A stretch of 64,000 bases of DNA from Sclerotinia nivalis (Eukaryota; Ascomycota; Leotiomycetes; Helotiales; Sclerotiniaceae), in NCBI GenBank assembly GCA_029531795.1, contig JAPEIS010000015.1, positions 930,001-994,000 of the forward strand, read 5' to 3'. Positions 24,202 to 36,152 of this stretch are shown here, in pieces. How positions within the stretch are numbered: the stretch's first letter is position 1; each line of letters begins with the position of its first letter. The position numbers were made by a program, and so were the translations under genes. The notes beneath the pieces were generated by a model. It did no database searches. It was given only the letters and a program-made list of their open reading frames with translations, and had not been told where the DNA came from.

Positions 24202-24926
24202 ATGGCCCAACTAATAAACAATCCCGGTGCTCATCAACCGAACCTTAACATGGACGAAATTCTTCCAAATCTATGGATCGGAGAGTTGTTTAATAATCCC
24301 TTCATCTGTTTGTGCAATAACTAACACCGCCAGTATACTTTCCACATATAATATCTCCAATCTTCAAAGCAAAAACATATGTACCATCATATCCGTAATT
24401 GACCAACCTCTTCCGCAATGGCTTCGTACTCGATATCGAGAGCTTGGTATCTCACACAAAGATTTCCGAGTCCAAGATGATGCGCTTGAAGACATCTTGT
24501 GCATTATGGAAGATGCTTGCGACATGATCGATAAGGCTCTCAATGAAGACCGTGGTGTTCTGGTCCATTGCGGCCTCGGAATTAGTAGATCTGGTACGAT
24601 CGTTTTGGGACATGGCAAATCTACCTTCCCGTATAATTTACGAATCATGACTAATTTTGTATCTAGTGATGCGAGAGAAGACTTTAGATCGGGAACAAGC
24701 ATTGTTGTTCGTGCGTCAAAAGCGATTGCGCGTGCAGCCCAACACTGGTTTCTGGGAGCAACTGAGTGTATGGCATGAATGCCAACATGATGCATTTGAA
24801 TACGTCAGTGGTGAGAATCTTCCAAAGGAGCTTTATCGGGAGTGGAAGAGGAAGGCTGGAATGGAGATGAGCAATAGAGTGATCTCGCTCAATAACTTCC
24901 ACGTTCAATCAGGAGGGAAGATGTGA
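24202..24926 (+). CDS. Dual-specificity protein phosphatase
   Basis: Cys-based phosphatase that would dephosphorylate Tyr and Ser/Thr. The ATG at 24202 opens a frame reading NLNMDEILPNLWIGE, the usual DSP N-terminus. A 46-nt intron (24288-24333, ACTAAC branch, CAG acceptor) leads to exon 2 (24334-24593) with the general-acid region HKDFRVQDDALEDI and the P-loop VLVHCGLGISRSG (HCx5R). A second intron (24594-24666, GTACGA to TCTAG) leads to exon 3 (24667-24926), REKTLDREQALLFVRQKR. The three exons sum to 202 codons in frame. With this splice the helix right after the P-loop is about eight residues shorter than usual, because GTIVLG-like codons fall in the intron, so either the boundary is different or the protein is odd. 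There is no targeting signal. Confidence 0.75.
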
Positions 24927-26348
24927 TATTGTGCTGTTACTCAGTGGCTTACTGCGCTGTCGACGCTGAGGGACGAGAGGCGTAGATAGCTTGCTTTTTT
25001 TTTTTTGGAAGGCTCATGATGAAATAATTGTACTCTACACAGAATTTGCGAAAACTGCCAGAGGGTAGAGTTGTATCTATGTATTTGACAGACGAACAAG
25101 ACCTACCTAGTAAAAATTGGCGTCAGTCGATAGCAATTTTATCTCTCAGTATCCAAATTATCAAGGAGTGTAACCTTGCTTGTGTTTTATTAGACACTTT
25201 CCGTTCACTCTCGGTGCAAATTGCCAGGATCATATTTCGCTGAGAGGCAGAATGCATAAATTGAATGCGCTGCGTGGCTTCAACGGGTGTACACCTGGAG
25301 GGTTTCAGCCCGTTTGCTCAGTCGACAATAGGCAAGCACCGATGTGTTCTGACAAGATGAATCCTATCAAATAGATGAGTATTTTTTTCCACATTCAACT
25401 TTTCAAAATGGTGGAACTTTTCACCATGTCGTCATCTGCCCGGTATTGTACCTTGCTGAACTCTGTAGAGAATCAGCCACGGAAGCCTTTTGTTTCCCAC
25501 CCAAGATCACATTCATCTTCGTTCTACTTGCCGTATTTTTATCTACGCTTCACTTTTTGCTGGGAGATACTACGACAAGATAGAATCGGATGACTTTATT
25601 CAACGCGTTTACGTATACCTGAGCTCGACTCAACACAAGAATATCCTGACTTTTACTAGCCACTACGGAAACGAGAGTATTCGTGTAATCAAATTTATAG
25701 CCAAAGGCCATCCAACGAAACAAGTGTAGTATGGGGCCCCCTATTTCGATCTCAACGGGAGTATTCCAGCACCCCAAGCTTACACCCCATCGCTCAGCAC
25801 CATCTATGTTTCATCAGCTGTATTGCCTGGTAAGGCGTCGAATCTTCATCACAAGTATAGAAATGATTATGAAAACCTGAATGAATGGCCTTCGTAGCAC
25901 TTATTGTTACTGTTCTCAGCTGTTACTGCCGAACCTACCGTTCTTGAAGATGGACTTCCAATGATGACTTCTCCTTCACATATTAAACACTGTACCTGAT
26001 TCGAAAAAGCCCGATGTGCCATCCTAATCTCGCTGTTGAAGAGAAGCATCGAGGAAAGAGTGGGGTATCTGGATTGGGAGTTGGACGCAGGTGTATCATC
26101 TGAGCTTTTAAGGATATGTCTCCTCTAGATTCCATCGGAGAAGCATATATTATTATAAAATCCTCATTCCTTATTCCATGATATCAGATGAGAATCACGC
26201 GTTGTCGCGAAAGTTTCCCAGCCAGCTCAGAACCTTTTGCCTTTAAAGGTCGGACGATTAAATACCATTGTTGAAAAAATCGTAATCCTAGGTAGGCAGG
26301 TATTGGCCCTTCCCTTCGCCTATCTCAAAAATACCCTTCATCCCCCGA
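24927..26348. other. Convergent intergenic region without recognised genes
   Basis: About 1.4 kb between the phosphatase and the amidase. Several ORFs of 60-79 codons overlap here on both strands but none shows a motif, signal peptide or composition that supports coding. A T10 tract lies near 24997-25006. Confidence 0.5.
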
Positions 26349-28541
26349 TCATCTCCGCAAAACCCCCTCCACAACCTCCGCCACCCCAATAATCTTCTCC
26401 TCTTCACAAACTCTCCCCACAACCTGTATCCCCACCGGCGCGCCATCATATATTTCCGGATCATACGCCATCCAATTTCTCCAATCCTTCTCACTAACCG
26501 GTACATAAGCATGAAGTTCATCCATATGCTTATCCACATACGTAACTGGAATAACCAACGCCGTATAATCAAGCAGATTGAGTACTTCCGTATATGCTAT
26601 TTTTTCTAGCATCAGCTTACACTGTTTGCTAAAGTTTAATCGGAGAACATACCAAGATGTACCCATTTTCCAGGTATAACGGCAGCATGGGGCGCTGCTG
26701 GCATTAATACTGCATCGACCATATTCCCATCTGGATCTGCTGTGCTATTCCAGTAATCAGAGTATGCTTGCCTATAATCTCGCAGTTGCAGTGCCCGATC
26801 TTGGTACTCGAGAAGAGGCATTGGTGTTTTTAACGTGTAGAAGTCTTGTAAATCATTGATTAATGGTTCACCCGATAATTCTAACTGTTGCTGAATATGG
26901 TGAGAGCCATCTGCATTCATTATGGCTGGCTGTAGGCCTATTAGTTGCTGTGCATATACTTGGAAATGGGACAACATGCGTGAAGTCGCTCTGGTATACT
27001 ATGAGATGGCGGACACCAATTTACGACCTGAATCTATTATTAGCACGCCCGTGTGTAATCATACGTCACAACAAAAGAATACCTCATGTCCTGCATTTTT
27101 CAAAGCATTTACAACCATTTCCAGTGCACGTGTAACAGGCGGATGAGGTTGTATCATTCCATCCCACCAAAATATGCCAAATTTGAGCCTTTTTCTGGCT
27201 TTGAGTCTATCCTCTTTACGCCAGGGAATTGGAACAACGGCAGGATCGCGAAGCCAAGGTGAGGTTGATAGGAGAGTGCTCATGACTAATTCTAGGCCTT
27301 CGAGCGAGCGCGAAAGGAAACCTGCGGAGGAGGGAATTAGTGTTTGTCCGGGGTTCTGCGGAAGGTAGTCAGTATGATTAGTGAGCCTCGAGGAACGGTT
27401 GAGAGAGAATGGCGTGTTGGACGAACAGTATTAGCAACTCCTCGGTAGGAAAATCGATTATGGCTGGGTTTGATGCCGTAAATGCCGCAAAATGCAGCTG
27501 GGACACGAACAGAACCTGCTGAACTGCTTGTTAGTCAAGAGTTCAGAGGTACGAAGAAGGGAATGATATACCAATATCAGTACCCATTCCCAATGAACTC
27601 CCACCAATGGAGATAAGTGCTGCTTCGCCTGCAATGTTGCGTTAGACCGTGAACATTTATACGGAGAAAGAATTGTCAAATACCTCCAGAAGAGCCTCCA
27701 CAGGACAAAAGTCGATTGACTGGATTAAGTGTCCGGCCGATGATATTATTTATAGTTTCATCATACTAGATACCGATTACCAAAATGCTACTTCAGCTCA
27801 ACCAGGAATCAAAGCTTACGAGAACAGTTTGTGGCAAGCTGGTCTATTAGTTGTCAGCTTAAGTATATATCTCCAAAAGTTGTGGGGAAATACATACCTT
27901 ACAGAAAACCACTGCACCTTGTCCTTCCAAATCCGAGATAACCTGACTTTCTACCGCTCCCACCTTAGTACCATCACCATCTCCTTCGAAAGTGCCAATC
28001 CATCCAACATAACCCATGGTAGTATCTGAACCCTTGACATGAAATTGATCTTTAACACTGATTGGAAGACCATGAAGAAATCCCTTTACCGACCCCTGGT
28101 TCTCTTGAAAGGATTCATCTAACTTCCTGGCCTTTTCTAATGCTTCGGGTATCATTATATTGAGCAAGCAGGGATTCTATTCGAGTGAGCTGTATACCTC
28201 ATTTTACACTTTTTTAACAGGAGCGCAACTGAGAGAATAGGATCGATCGAAATTATGGAACTTACAATTTGGTGGGCAATACAAGAAATCTTGCAGGAAG
28301 CCCGTACACATTGAACAGCAGTCCATTCTCCATTCCAAATCCTCCTCAGTATTGAAATTGAGTCATGGTTTAGGTATTCCTGTTCAAATCGATCTAGATA
28401 TTTGCAAATAAAAGGCCCCGTAATGCTTCGCTGAATTCTTGCATATGAGAGATCATTCGGCGAAAGTCTCCATTCAAGGGGGATTTTTTTCATAATAAAA
28501 GATGTTCTTTCTGCTGCTAGAGTTCCCCAGGAGTGGGACAT
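26349..28541 (-). CDS. Amidase-signature enzyme (acetamidase-like), ten exons
   Basis: Amidase-signature hydrolase that converts amides to acids and ammonia. Exons, in coding order: 28541-28266, 28176-27898, 27843-27820, 27765-27684, 27628-27572, 27515-27427, 27355-27083, 27027-26976, 26937-26653 and 26596-26349. They total 1665 nt, 554 aa, the usual size for fungal AmdS-like enzymes. Introns are 38-89 nt; the 24-nt third exon encodes TSLPQTVL. The Ser-cisSer-Lys triad is present: Lys in HGLPISVKDQF, Ser in LLSCGGSSGGEAALISIGGS and Ser in GTDIGGSVRVPA. The C-terminus has VLNLLDYTALVIPVTYVD and GAPVGIQVVGR. The ATG at 28541 is the first in frame; an upstream TTG was ignored. The 38-nt eighth intron and the GTTCGT donor of intron 6 are the weakest joins. 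All key residues are intact, so the gene is probably functional. Confidence 0.88.
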
Positions 28542-29065
28542 GATTTCCTCGTTCGGCAACAGTGGAAACTGCCGTGCACTTGTTGGTGAGGTTCGATCTA
28601 AGAGAGGAGATATTGCAAAACTGTAACACGGCAGAAAAAGAACATTTCAAAAATTCTTTCCTGTCTGTAAAGAGAAGTGAATAAATTATCACTTATCGCA
28701 TGTTGTGTGATTGGAGTGGCATATAAACTGCCGGGGTTGAGCTGCCATATGTGAAAAAATGTCGAGCATAGTTGCACTGCAGATTGGGAGGTGAATATCC
28801 ATCTGATGACAGTGAAGACTAGATTCACTGCTCCAGCTCTGATTGGCCAGACTCAATAACCTAGATTGAATTGCATAATATCTGTGACATGCTGCAGCAC
28901 AATTGCATATCCAAGTAAAATTTCCATCCATTTCCTCAAAGGGGCTGAAAAAAAACAACCTTATTAACATTTATTTATATCATTCATCAAAATTATCGGT
29001 ATATATGTGAAGTGAAAGTTGCCAGCAACCTGTCAGTTTCATCTCGCGCATTATACTATCCTTCC
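28542..29065. other. Intergenic region between amidase and RIC8
   Basis: About 520 bp between two minus-strand genes, holding the amidase promoter and the RIC8 3' region. Short minus-strand ORFs here (28598-28970) have no recognisable features. Confidence 0.55.
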
Positions 29066-31401
29066 TCAATCTGATTCTGCATCATCGTCCAATTCTTCAA
29101 ACCGTCCTTGCTGTAATGCTTCCTCCATAGGATTCTTCGCAGTGATGATCCCATTCTTCTTCAATCTATTAATACGTCAGCTTGATGATTTTTGTATTTA
29201 GAAGAGTCCTAGAATACCGTTCAAACAATACAAATAATTTTTCAGCCTCCCTCTCTTTCTCCTCCCGACTCATCTCTGGCACATCAATCTTCTCTTCAGC
29301 TTCGAGAAGTTGTCCAGTAATAGGATTGACTGCTTTCCCACTATCGTGGCTGGATCTTGCCTTGCCGTCATCCTTATCATTTTCTGTACTCCATGCTTCG
29401 AGAGCATTTTCTGGAATGGGAACATTGTGTTGGAATAGGAAACCAGAGGCAAATCCATAGCCAAGATTTTGAACAAACGTGCTGGCGTCTTTATTAGACA
29501 GCTCAAATAGCAATGCTGAAATAGATTCCCGAACTTGAGGCGCCATGGGACTTGCAGATAATTGAATCAAGCGGGCAGACAATGATTCTCCTCGGCCTAC
29601 AGGTTGCTCACGGTCCTTTTGACTTGGAAGCAACCGCGCTTGCATGAACTGACGAACTTCCGAAGGACCAATCTCGTACAATCTACGAATAAGGGTAAGC
29701 AGTGGTGAGACAAGTTGCTCAAGTTCTTCGTCCTTATATTTATTGATGGAATGATCCAGGAGTTCAAGGAATTTCTCGACATGGGAGTGTGGATTTGCTT
29801 TAGGGAATAACACGCTAATATTTCCAGGTTCTTCAAGAGAGAGGTTGATAAGGGTGTTGATAAGTTGCGAGATGGGGGATTCGAGGGGCGTATTTGGAAT
29901 TATTTCTCTTTTATCAAGAATAGATAAGATGTGAGGCAGTGCTTGTGAGAAGCTGGAGTTTCGTTGTGGACAGAAATGTGTGATATTGAAAAGAAGTTTG
30001 AGCGATTCAGCAAGAGCCATATCCTCCATTGGATCTAATTGCTTGACTTTTTTCTGTTTCGCATTGTGAAGTCTTGCATGGTTGGCAATATTATGTGAAA
30101 TAGCGTCCGCTAAATGGCATTGATCGATGAGATTCTCGATATTGATGGTTGTACCGTAAGTTGTGAGGAAGATAATCCTAGATAATAAAAACTCATCGTC
30201 AACGGACCCATTTCTATCTTTGAGTAGAGTGCAAGCCTTTGCATCATAACCCAAGCTAACCAATGTTTGTCGTGTGTCTGGCTTTAAGAGCAGGGCGTTT
30301 GCGAGGCATCGGAGCGCATTTCGAGAAGTGGTTTTTGAAGGGCTATTGAAGGCATGTCTTGAAAGAGTATCGATGCCCTATCGCGAGAATTAGAAATCCG
30401 TTGCGCAAAGATATGTGTCACCTACCTCTTTAGTGAAGATTGGGTCTGCATTGGTGGGGTCACGGCCATACACCTTCAATTGCTCCAGGAGTGCATCTCG
30501 CTCTGCATAGAGGAATGAGTATATTTTAAATTTCTGGAGACTAATTTATACTTACGATGCGGCAAAAGGCTAATCTTCTCCAAATCTACCTTGAGACTTT
30601 CTATGATTTTGGTAACATCCGCCAATTTTGCTACCCATAATTGTTAGCAAACTGTACCATAAACCCCTTTCGCATTTACAGATATACCTTCGCCGGTTAA
30701 TTCCTGGGAAGACAAAGATGTTCTGGTACTTGAGATGGACATATTCGACGCTTGGAACCGAACTGAAGCTTCACAAGATCGTATCAGTCTTCTATGATGC
30801 TCTCAGACTGTGCATCCACCATAAGAATTCAATTTCGGAGCCACTTGGAGGGGACCTCACGCCACTGCTCGCTCGCCTGGGCCCGCTGCTCAGATGTCCT
30901 TCACGATTCTATTGGCAGATGATGCAGTCGCCAAACAAGATTCAACTATGGGCTGCTGATGTTTCAAGCTCTCTAAGCCGACCGTATTACTATTCTATGC
31001 TGATGCTGTGCTTTCTTTCCACCAATTGTCTGAAATCCGTTTGATTGGCACTGAGCTGCAACTTTGACTCGGGTTGTGCAAGAAGAACCACGACATGTAA
31101 CACTCGGAATTCAGGCAATGGAGTGGGTGGAAATGGCAATCGATGCGTAACCATTTGGGAATCGCGAAAGGTTTGAGGTGGCGTGGAATTCCAGGAAGAG
31201 CTTAGGATATTGCGTCTATTTTGTAATGGAGGATGAGTAGGCCTTGTGATACATGAAGTCAAGAGTGAAATGATTATCCTGGCAATTTGGTAAATTTTGT
31301 GCAACAAGACACTTTGAATGGAAATCCTGTTGGATCTATCAATTGAAGGAACATTCGAAGAACATACTTACTGCATTGGCCCCAGCCTCGAATTCTGCCA
31401 T
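29066..31401 (-). CDS. ric8: RIC8 / synembryn, G-alpha chaperone and exchange factor
   Basis: RIC8 proteins act as GEF and folding chaperone for heterotrimeric G-alpha subunits at the cytosolic face of membranes; in filamentous fungi they support growth, conidiation and infection. Five exons join: 31401-31368, 30630-30556, 30502-30426, 30377-29218 and 29165-29066. They sum to 482 codons (481 aa), the length of known fungal RIC8 proteins. Family sequence includes RDALLEQLKVYGRDPTNADP, RNALRCLANALLLKPDTRQT and, near the end, EEKEREAEKLFVLFERLKKN across the last intron, finishing with an acidic tail. The body is armadillo-like helical. Exon 1 (MAEFEAGANAVT) is assigned from the only upstream ATG whose donor (GTATGT) gives the right phase; the 737-nt intron that follows is far longer than the other three (48-53 nt or similar). 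Exon 1 is therefore less certain than the rest. Confidence 0.9.
30631..31367 (-). other. Unusually long first intron of RIC8 (737 nt)
   Basis: Donor GTATGT at 31367 and acceptor GGGTAG at 30632-30631, with a GCTAAC branch-like site shortly before. Frame is kept only by this pairing. It contains plus-strand and minus-strand ORFs of 138 and 105 codons that show no recognisable domain. It may contain an extra exon, a regulatory element or a 5' UTR intron if the true start differs. Confidence 0.6.
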
Positions 31402-31766
31402 AATATCGCCACTTTAGGTTAGCGCAAATAATTGAGTTGGCGGTGTAATCGCTTGGCCGAATCCAGTCAAAATATCAAAATCAATTATTATCCAGGAACT
31501 TTCTCTTCTCGGGATATTTCAAAGACAAGGGAGATATGATGGATACGACACGCTAAATGAAATGGATTCTTCGAAACCTGGCTGTTATGTCTCCTTGCTT
31601 TATAATCTTTCTTCATATACTCAACACACACTTATGCACAACTTGAAGTGCACCATAACGATTCTGACAACAAATTCGATGTTCTCTCCACTCGAGCAAG
31701 TTAAACAATTTTAGCTGAAAGAGGCGTACAGATTCACCATAATAGTCCGAGTCTAACGCTATCCAC

Positions 31767-32279
31767 CGATAAAACCCTATTGATATTGCTTGTTAGACAC
31801 TCCTCTGACGCAAAATCAAACTCATTTCCCCCAACTAAACCAGCAACATTCTATACAGTTGAAATCGATATCTTGAAGCATATAAGCTGAGTATCTTTGG
31901 TTTATATGATCAACCTCAGTTTCCGATACCCTGACAGTATATTTCGTTTCTTACATCCTTCACATGCCATCATCAAGATCCGTTGCAGTTGATACCAAAC
32001 CACTAAACGACCATTTCAAAATCGATAAAACCCTATTGATATTGCTTGTTAGACATTCCTCTAACGCAAAATCAAACTGATTTTCTTTAGCTAAACCAGC
32101 AACATTCTATACAATTGAAATCGATATCTTGAAGTATATAAACTAAGTATCTTTGGTTTATATAATCAGCCTCAGTTTCCGACACCCTAACAATACATTT
32201 CGTTTCTTACACCCTTCACATACTATCATCAAGATCCGTTGCAGTTGATACCAAACCATTAAACGATCATTTCAAAATC
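31767..32279. repeat. Two-copy 256-bp tandem duplication with transition-only divergence
   Basis: Copy 1 (31767-32022) and copy 2 (32023-32279) are adjacent direct repeats beginning CGATAAAACCCTATTGATAT. They align without gaps by hand, with about 22 transitions and one transversion (about 91% identity). Most changes are C-to-T or G-to-A in copy 2, a few the other way. No coding frame is evident in either copy. The pattern is what repeat-induced point mutation would leave, although 256 bp is below the classical length threshold for unlinked repeats. Confidence 0.92.
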
Positions 32280-33474
32280 TCTTTCTTTGCATTTCATGAT
32301 TTGCGGAGAGATCTTATTTTCCTGGCAATTCTGCTTCATACAAATACGTGGCAGCGCTACGTTTTCTGATCATGACTAAGAAGTCAAACTCAAACCTGTC
32401 AAAGTTACAGCATATGAGGTCTTCGGAGTCCACGATATTTAATCTCAAAGCGCTTAGCTGAGGACTATTAACCAACCACATTCCTGATCGTGGGGTTGCC
32501 GCTCAGCTCGGTGGTACTGGACTGGTGTAATGGGAATAGGGGCGGCAGGATCACGATTAGCGAACATAAATGGCAGCGGAAGGAAATTAAAATGTCGTAG
32601 TCTCCCTATGGTATGCTTATCGATTCCTCTTGATCAATTCCAGTCCTCAACTACGCATAATACAACTCACCACTTCAGAACCCTTCATCGTCTACGGATT
32701 TTGAAACCAATTTTTCTGGCTCCTGTGACGCGAAACCCCCGCCCATCCTGGTACCGGGAGTTTATCTCTTTCCTGTGTAGATTCGGGCATTTATCAATTA
32801 TTTTCGGGAAAGTCCTCGGTCGGTATATGCATAATCATTGTTCCACTCCGACGGGATGCACTGCTGGTGATTAGGTCAGAAGACTGATTTGAAAATCGAG
32901 TAATCTACCCCACGTCTGATGTTGTCATCATATTTAAGACATCCTTTTGTTATCCTCAAGCCAAAAACAGGTGGCGATTTACACAATGCCGTCATAATAC
33001 TGGGATTATCATTGCAGACAGGAGAGCATGTGACTGTTATTAATCCCGTACAATAATCAGGCTAATCTCTATCACCAGTTCTCGATATACGTACCGAGTA
33101 TAGTACATTTTTAGATGGCATTTCATCTCATCTAGCTAGATAGTTCAATGCAATCTTGGGAGGATAATCCTTGTATCTGGCCTTTTCCAATGAGGAGAAA
33201 AGACCGGCAAGCTAGACCCAAAAGATTCACGCCCATCGCCGATATCAAGGCCCCGCGGTGATACTTTCTTGATTCCTGCCCTGCCATACCTTAGGATTGG
33301 ATACTGAATTACTCTTTCCTAGCCCAGAAGGTTTTCTCTGCCGCTCCGGTCTTCCTATCTGACCATGCTATTCGGATTTATATATGGGCCCAGAAGACAC
33401 CATCATAGTCATACCTCACAGACTCCAACAACAGCGACGAATCTGTTCATCAACATTTACACTCCTTCCGATGG

Positions 33475-33482
33475 TATAAAAG
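33475..33482 (+). promoter_or_regulatory. TATA box upstream of the GH64 gene
   Basis: TATAAAAG lies about 85 bp upstream of the ATG at 33567, a good match to the TATA consensus at a usual distance for a fungal promoter. Its survival suggests the gene was recently active. Confidence 0.6.
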
Positions 33483-33566
33483 CTCTTCCTTGGCACAAAA
33501 ACCGCTTAAAGATATACTAATATAGATAATTACTTGAGGAACTGACAACGACTTCACACTCACTCA

Positions 33567-34923
33567 ATGTTCGCAGCTATGACTACTATCTCGGATGTGG
33601 TCGCAAAGCAGAAGAAGGAGAACGTTCTGTTCTCGCTGGAGACCAAAACATTGGAGGCTGCAGCTACTACCGGTACACTTACCGTAGGACTTGTCAATCA
33701 AAGCTCCTCAAACTATTACCGGTCTTGCCATTAACAGCAACTATGCTGTGGTGCTCCTTCAAGCTGACGGGTCGACCCTGTATTACCCTACAAATCCATC
33801 ATCTAATGGATCTGCCTTGAAAGCAGACTGTGCCATTCCGCTAGGAGCTCCTAGCTCTACTACAACAGTCACTATTCCATACATTGCAGGCGGTCGGATT
33901 TGGTTCTCCGTTGGAAGTACTTTGACATTTCTGCTCAATTCGGGGATTGCGGGGCCTGGATTGGTTGAACCCTCAGTCAGCAATACCTCGGATCCGAACT
34001 ACCTGAAGAATTGGGATTTTTGTGAATTTACATGCAATAGCTACGAGGTTTTTGCAAATATTACCTATGTGGACTTTGTGTGCCTTCCTATTGCTTTGAC
34101 ACTGAACAGTACAAGCGGTGCAGTGAAACATGTTGGAGGTTTGCCTTCAAATGGATTGGCTACGGTCTGCAATGGTCTAATAGCACAAAATGCGATTGAT
34201 GGGGCCGGCTGGGACCAACTCATTATCAAGAACGGTGGTATAAACTTGAGAGCCCTCAACCCAACTCAAGGCATAGTCTTTAATTCGGCACTTTTCCAAA
34301 ACTATTGGACCAGCTACATCAATGCTGTTTGGGCTAAATATGTCAGCACTCCCCTAACTGTCAATACTCAAGCATCATGGGGAGATGCCCTTGGATTGAC
34401 ATCCAACCTCACTTCCTTGTCGTTCAGTAGCATCGGCTCCTTCACAAAGCCATCGGCCGCCGATATATTTGGCGGTGCGTCAGGGGCGTTCGCAGCCCAG
34501 CCTGTCAACACCATTCAGCTTTTGAACATTGGCGCACGGCTCGATGCTGCATTTAATCGTTCAACTCTTTTAATCGATTCCTTCCAGCCGAACAATGAAG
34601 TGGTTTCAACATGCTACAAAAATGCAATTACAAACCACTATGCAAGAATTGTCCACGCTGCAAACGTCGATGGTCTCGGTTACTGCTTTCCATATGACGA
34701 TGTCACACCTGATGGAGGTGTTAACCAATGCGGCGCCATAAATGATTCAACGCCCGCTTCTTTGATCGTAACGGTCGGCGGCAACAATGCATATGCACAA
34801 AGCAAGGTGGGTACAGGCGAAAATGATAGTTTTGCCAACAAAAACTCTCTTGGTATATCTCATGGAAATCAATCAGCTCCGGGAGAAGAACAAAACATGC
34901 CATCACACTTGAATGCAGCCTAG
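33567..34923 (+). pseudogene. GH64 beta-1,3-glucanase, frameshifted near its 5' end
   Basis: GH64 enzymes cleave beta-1,3-glucan into oligosaccharides. The ATG at 33567 starts a frame that reads TLTVGLVNQSSSN and then, after YYRSCH, stops at TAA near 33735. The downstream frame (open to 34923) carries the rest of the domain: ITGLAINSNYAVVLLQADG, VTIPYIAGGRIWFSVGS, DPNYLKNWDFCEFTCNS and VDFVCLPIALTL. The switch falls at about 33710-33718, where a few bases of the family consensus seem to be missing; no splice pair of usable length explains it. The remaining 400 codons are intact, so the lesion is recent, or a sequencing error. Extra Cys residues (FCEFTC, FVCLP) and a long polar C-terminal tail after VTVGG are unusual. 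No signal peptide is evident in the first frame. Confidence 0.75.
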
Positions 34924-36152
34924 GATATGGAATCTGGAAATGCAAGCAAGACTTTCTTTCACGAAGCTTTTCCGTTTCCTGGATTGGTTCTTGGGAAAGC
35001 ACTTGGCAGTAACTCACTGGACCTTGCAATCTCGTCGTCGCAAATCTTCGCCCCCATCCTAACAATCAATCCTTTGTTTTTCCTTCCACGCTTCTCCGGG
35101 CTTCACTACCAATTTCTAACAATTCTAGGCATATCCTCTTTATGCTCGGAGACTCATTCTTTTGGATATGATTCGTATTTTGTTCACTTTATCTCATTTC
35201 TGTCGCTACCGACACCTCCCGTTTTATCAACAATCGTTACAAATGCTTAGGTCTATTTAATCTGGAGTTTTGGAATTCTACGGAGTACTTGTGTATGTTA
35301 CCAAAAGGAGGGGTGGGTGGATTATGGAGAAGATTGGTTGTGGGGCTACAGTGGGTCCACCATCCCGTCTTCACAGTTCAATGGAATTATGGAACGTTTG
35401 TAAGATCATTGTTATCTGGGTTAAATTCGTGACACATTTTCTTTCGGTACAGAGTACGGTGTGCTTGGAGCCGCATATCATCCAACTGTTAGTACCGTCC
35501 TTGCATGGCAAGAGATAACACTTTCCAGACTTTTCCATTTCCATTACGAGGTTATCAGTTAAACTTCTCTTTTCGGCGGATGGCGGGGGCTTCCCTGAGC
35601 TTCATCCTGGAAAAGCTTAACCTGCCAGATCACTGCACAGGATGAACTAATTAGTCCCCGAGTATGTACCGATTTACAACCAATGAAAGGCTAGTAAATC
35701 GGCATGAACCCTAGTTATTAGGCCATAGCTTGTAGCTTGTCCCGAAGTTCTCGACGGGGAGTATCCACTATGTAAGACTGGTACCCACCCACGTCATCCT
35801 TACAAAAAAGATGGCTGAACATTTGTTCGTTGTTGAAGGGTGACGAGGTTCTTCCCCGATCATGTTAATCCGATAACGTGAAATATATGCTTTAAACATG
35901 CAGGGGAATAGTGGAATTCAGAAGCCACTACTCCCCACGTGGACCTTTTATTCGCTTTAGGAAGGCCGGAAGATAGGGCAAGTGCTTTTGTTCCAATAAA
36001 ATCAACCCGGCAAGGGAAACGACGATCGCTATCAAAGGTTCAAAGCCCAGAAACAATCGTAGATATATAACCTCAACGTTTAACCCAAGGTTGTGGAGTT
36101 CTTGGCAGACCTTCAATTGTTCTCATTCTTTCGCTCCAAACTACGTCTAACG
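34924..36152. other. Intergenic region and acid phosphatase promoter
   Basis: About 1.2 kb with a 107-codon plus ORF (34927-35250) and an 82-codon plus ORF (35270-35518) that show no domain, plus a TACGGAGTA word at 35279-35287. The last 300 bp probably hold the promoter of the acid phosphatase. Confidence 0.5.
35936..35941. promoter_or_regulatory. CACGTG site upstream of acid phosphatase
   Basis: A CACGTG palindrome, flanked as CCCACGTGGA, lies 212 bp upstream of the acid phosphatase ATG. Neurospora NUC-1 and yeast Pho4 recognise this core at phosphate-starvation genes, so PHO-type control is a reasonable inference but is not shown by the sequence alone. Confidence 0.5.

Larger units (their letters stand above)
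31402..33566. other. Intergenic region with tandem duplication
   Basis: About 2.1 kb between divergent genes. It holds a 256-bp tandem duplication and the GH64 promoter. A 114-codon plus ORF at 32530-32874 has no recognisable features and was not called. Confidence 0.6.

Noticed and set aside
30628..31044. 138-codon plus-strand ORF inside the RIC8 first intron
   Set aside because: It begins with TTG, has no recognisable domain and lies within an intron on the other strand; treated as chance.
32530..32874. 114-codon plus ORF as a gene
   Set aside because: No motif, signal peptide or transcript-like signals; composition is like the surrounding non-coding DNA.
34927..35250. 107-codon plus ORF downstream of the GH64 relic
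   Set aside because: It has a hydrophobic C-terminal part but no recognised family and overlaps a 114-codon ORF on the other strand; coding support is insufficient.
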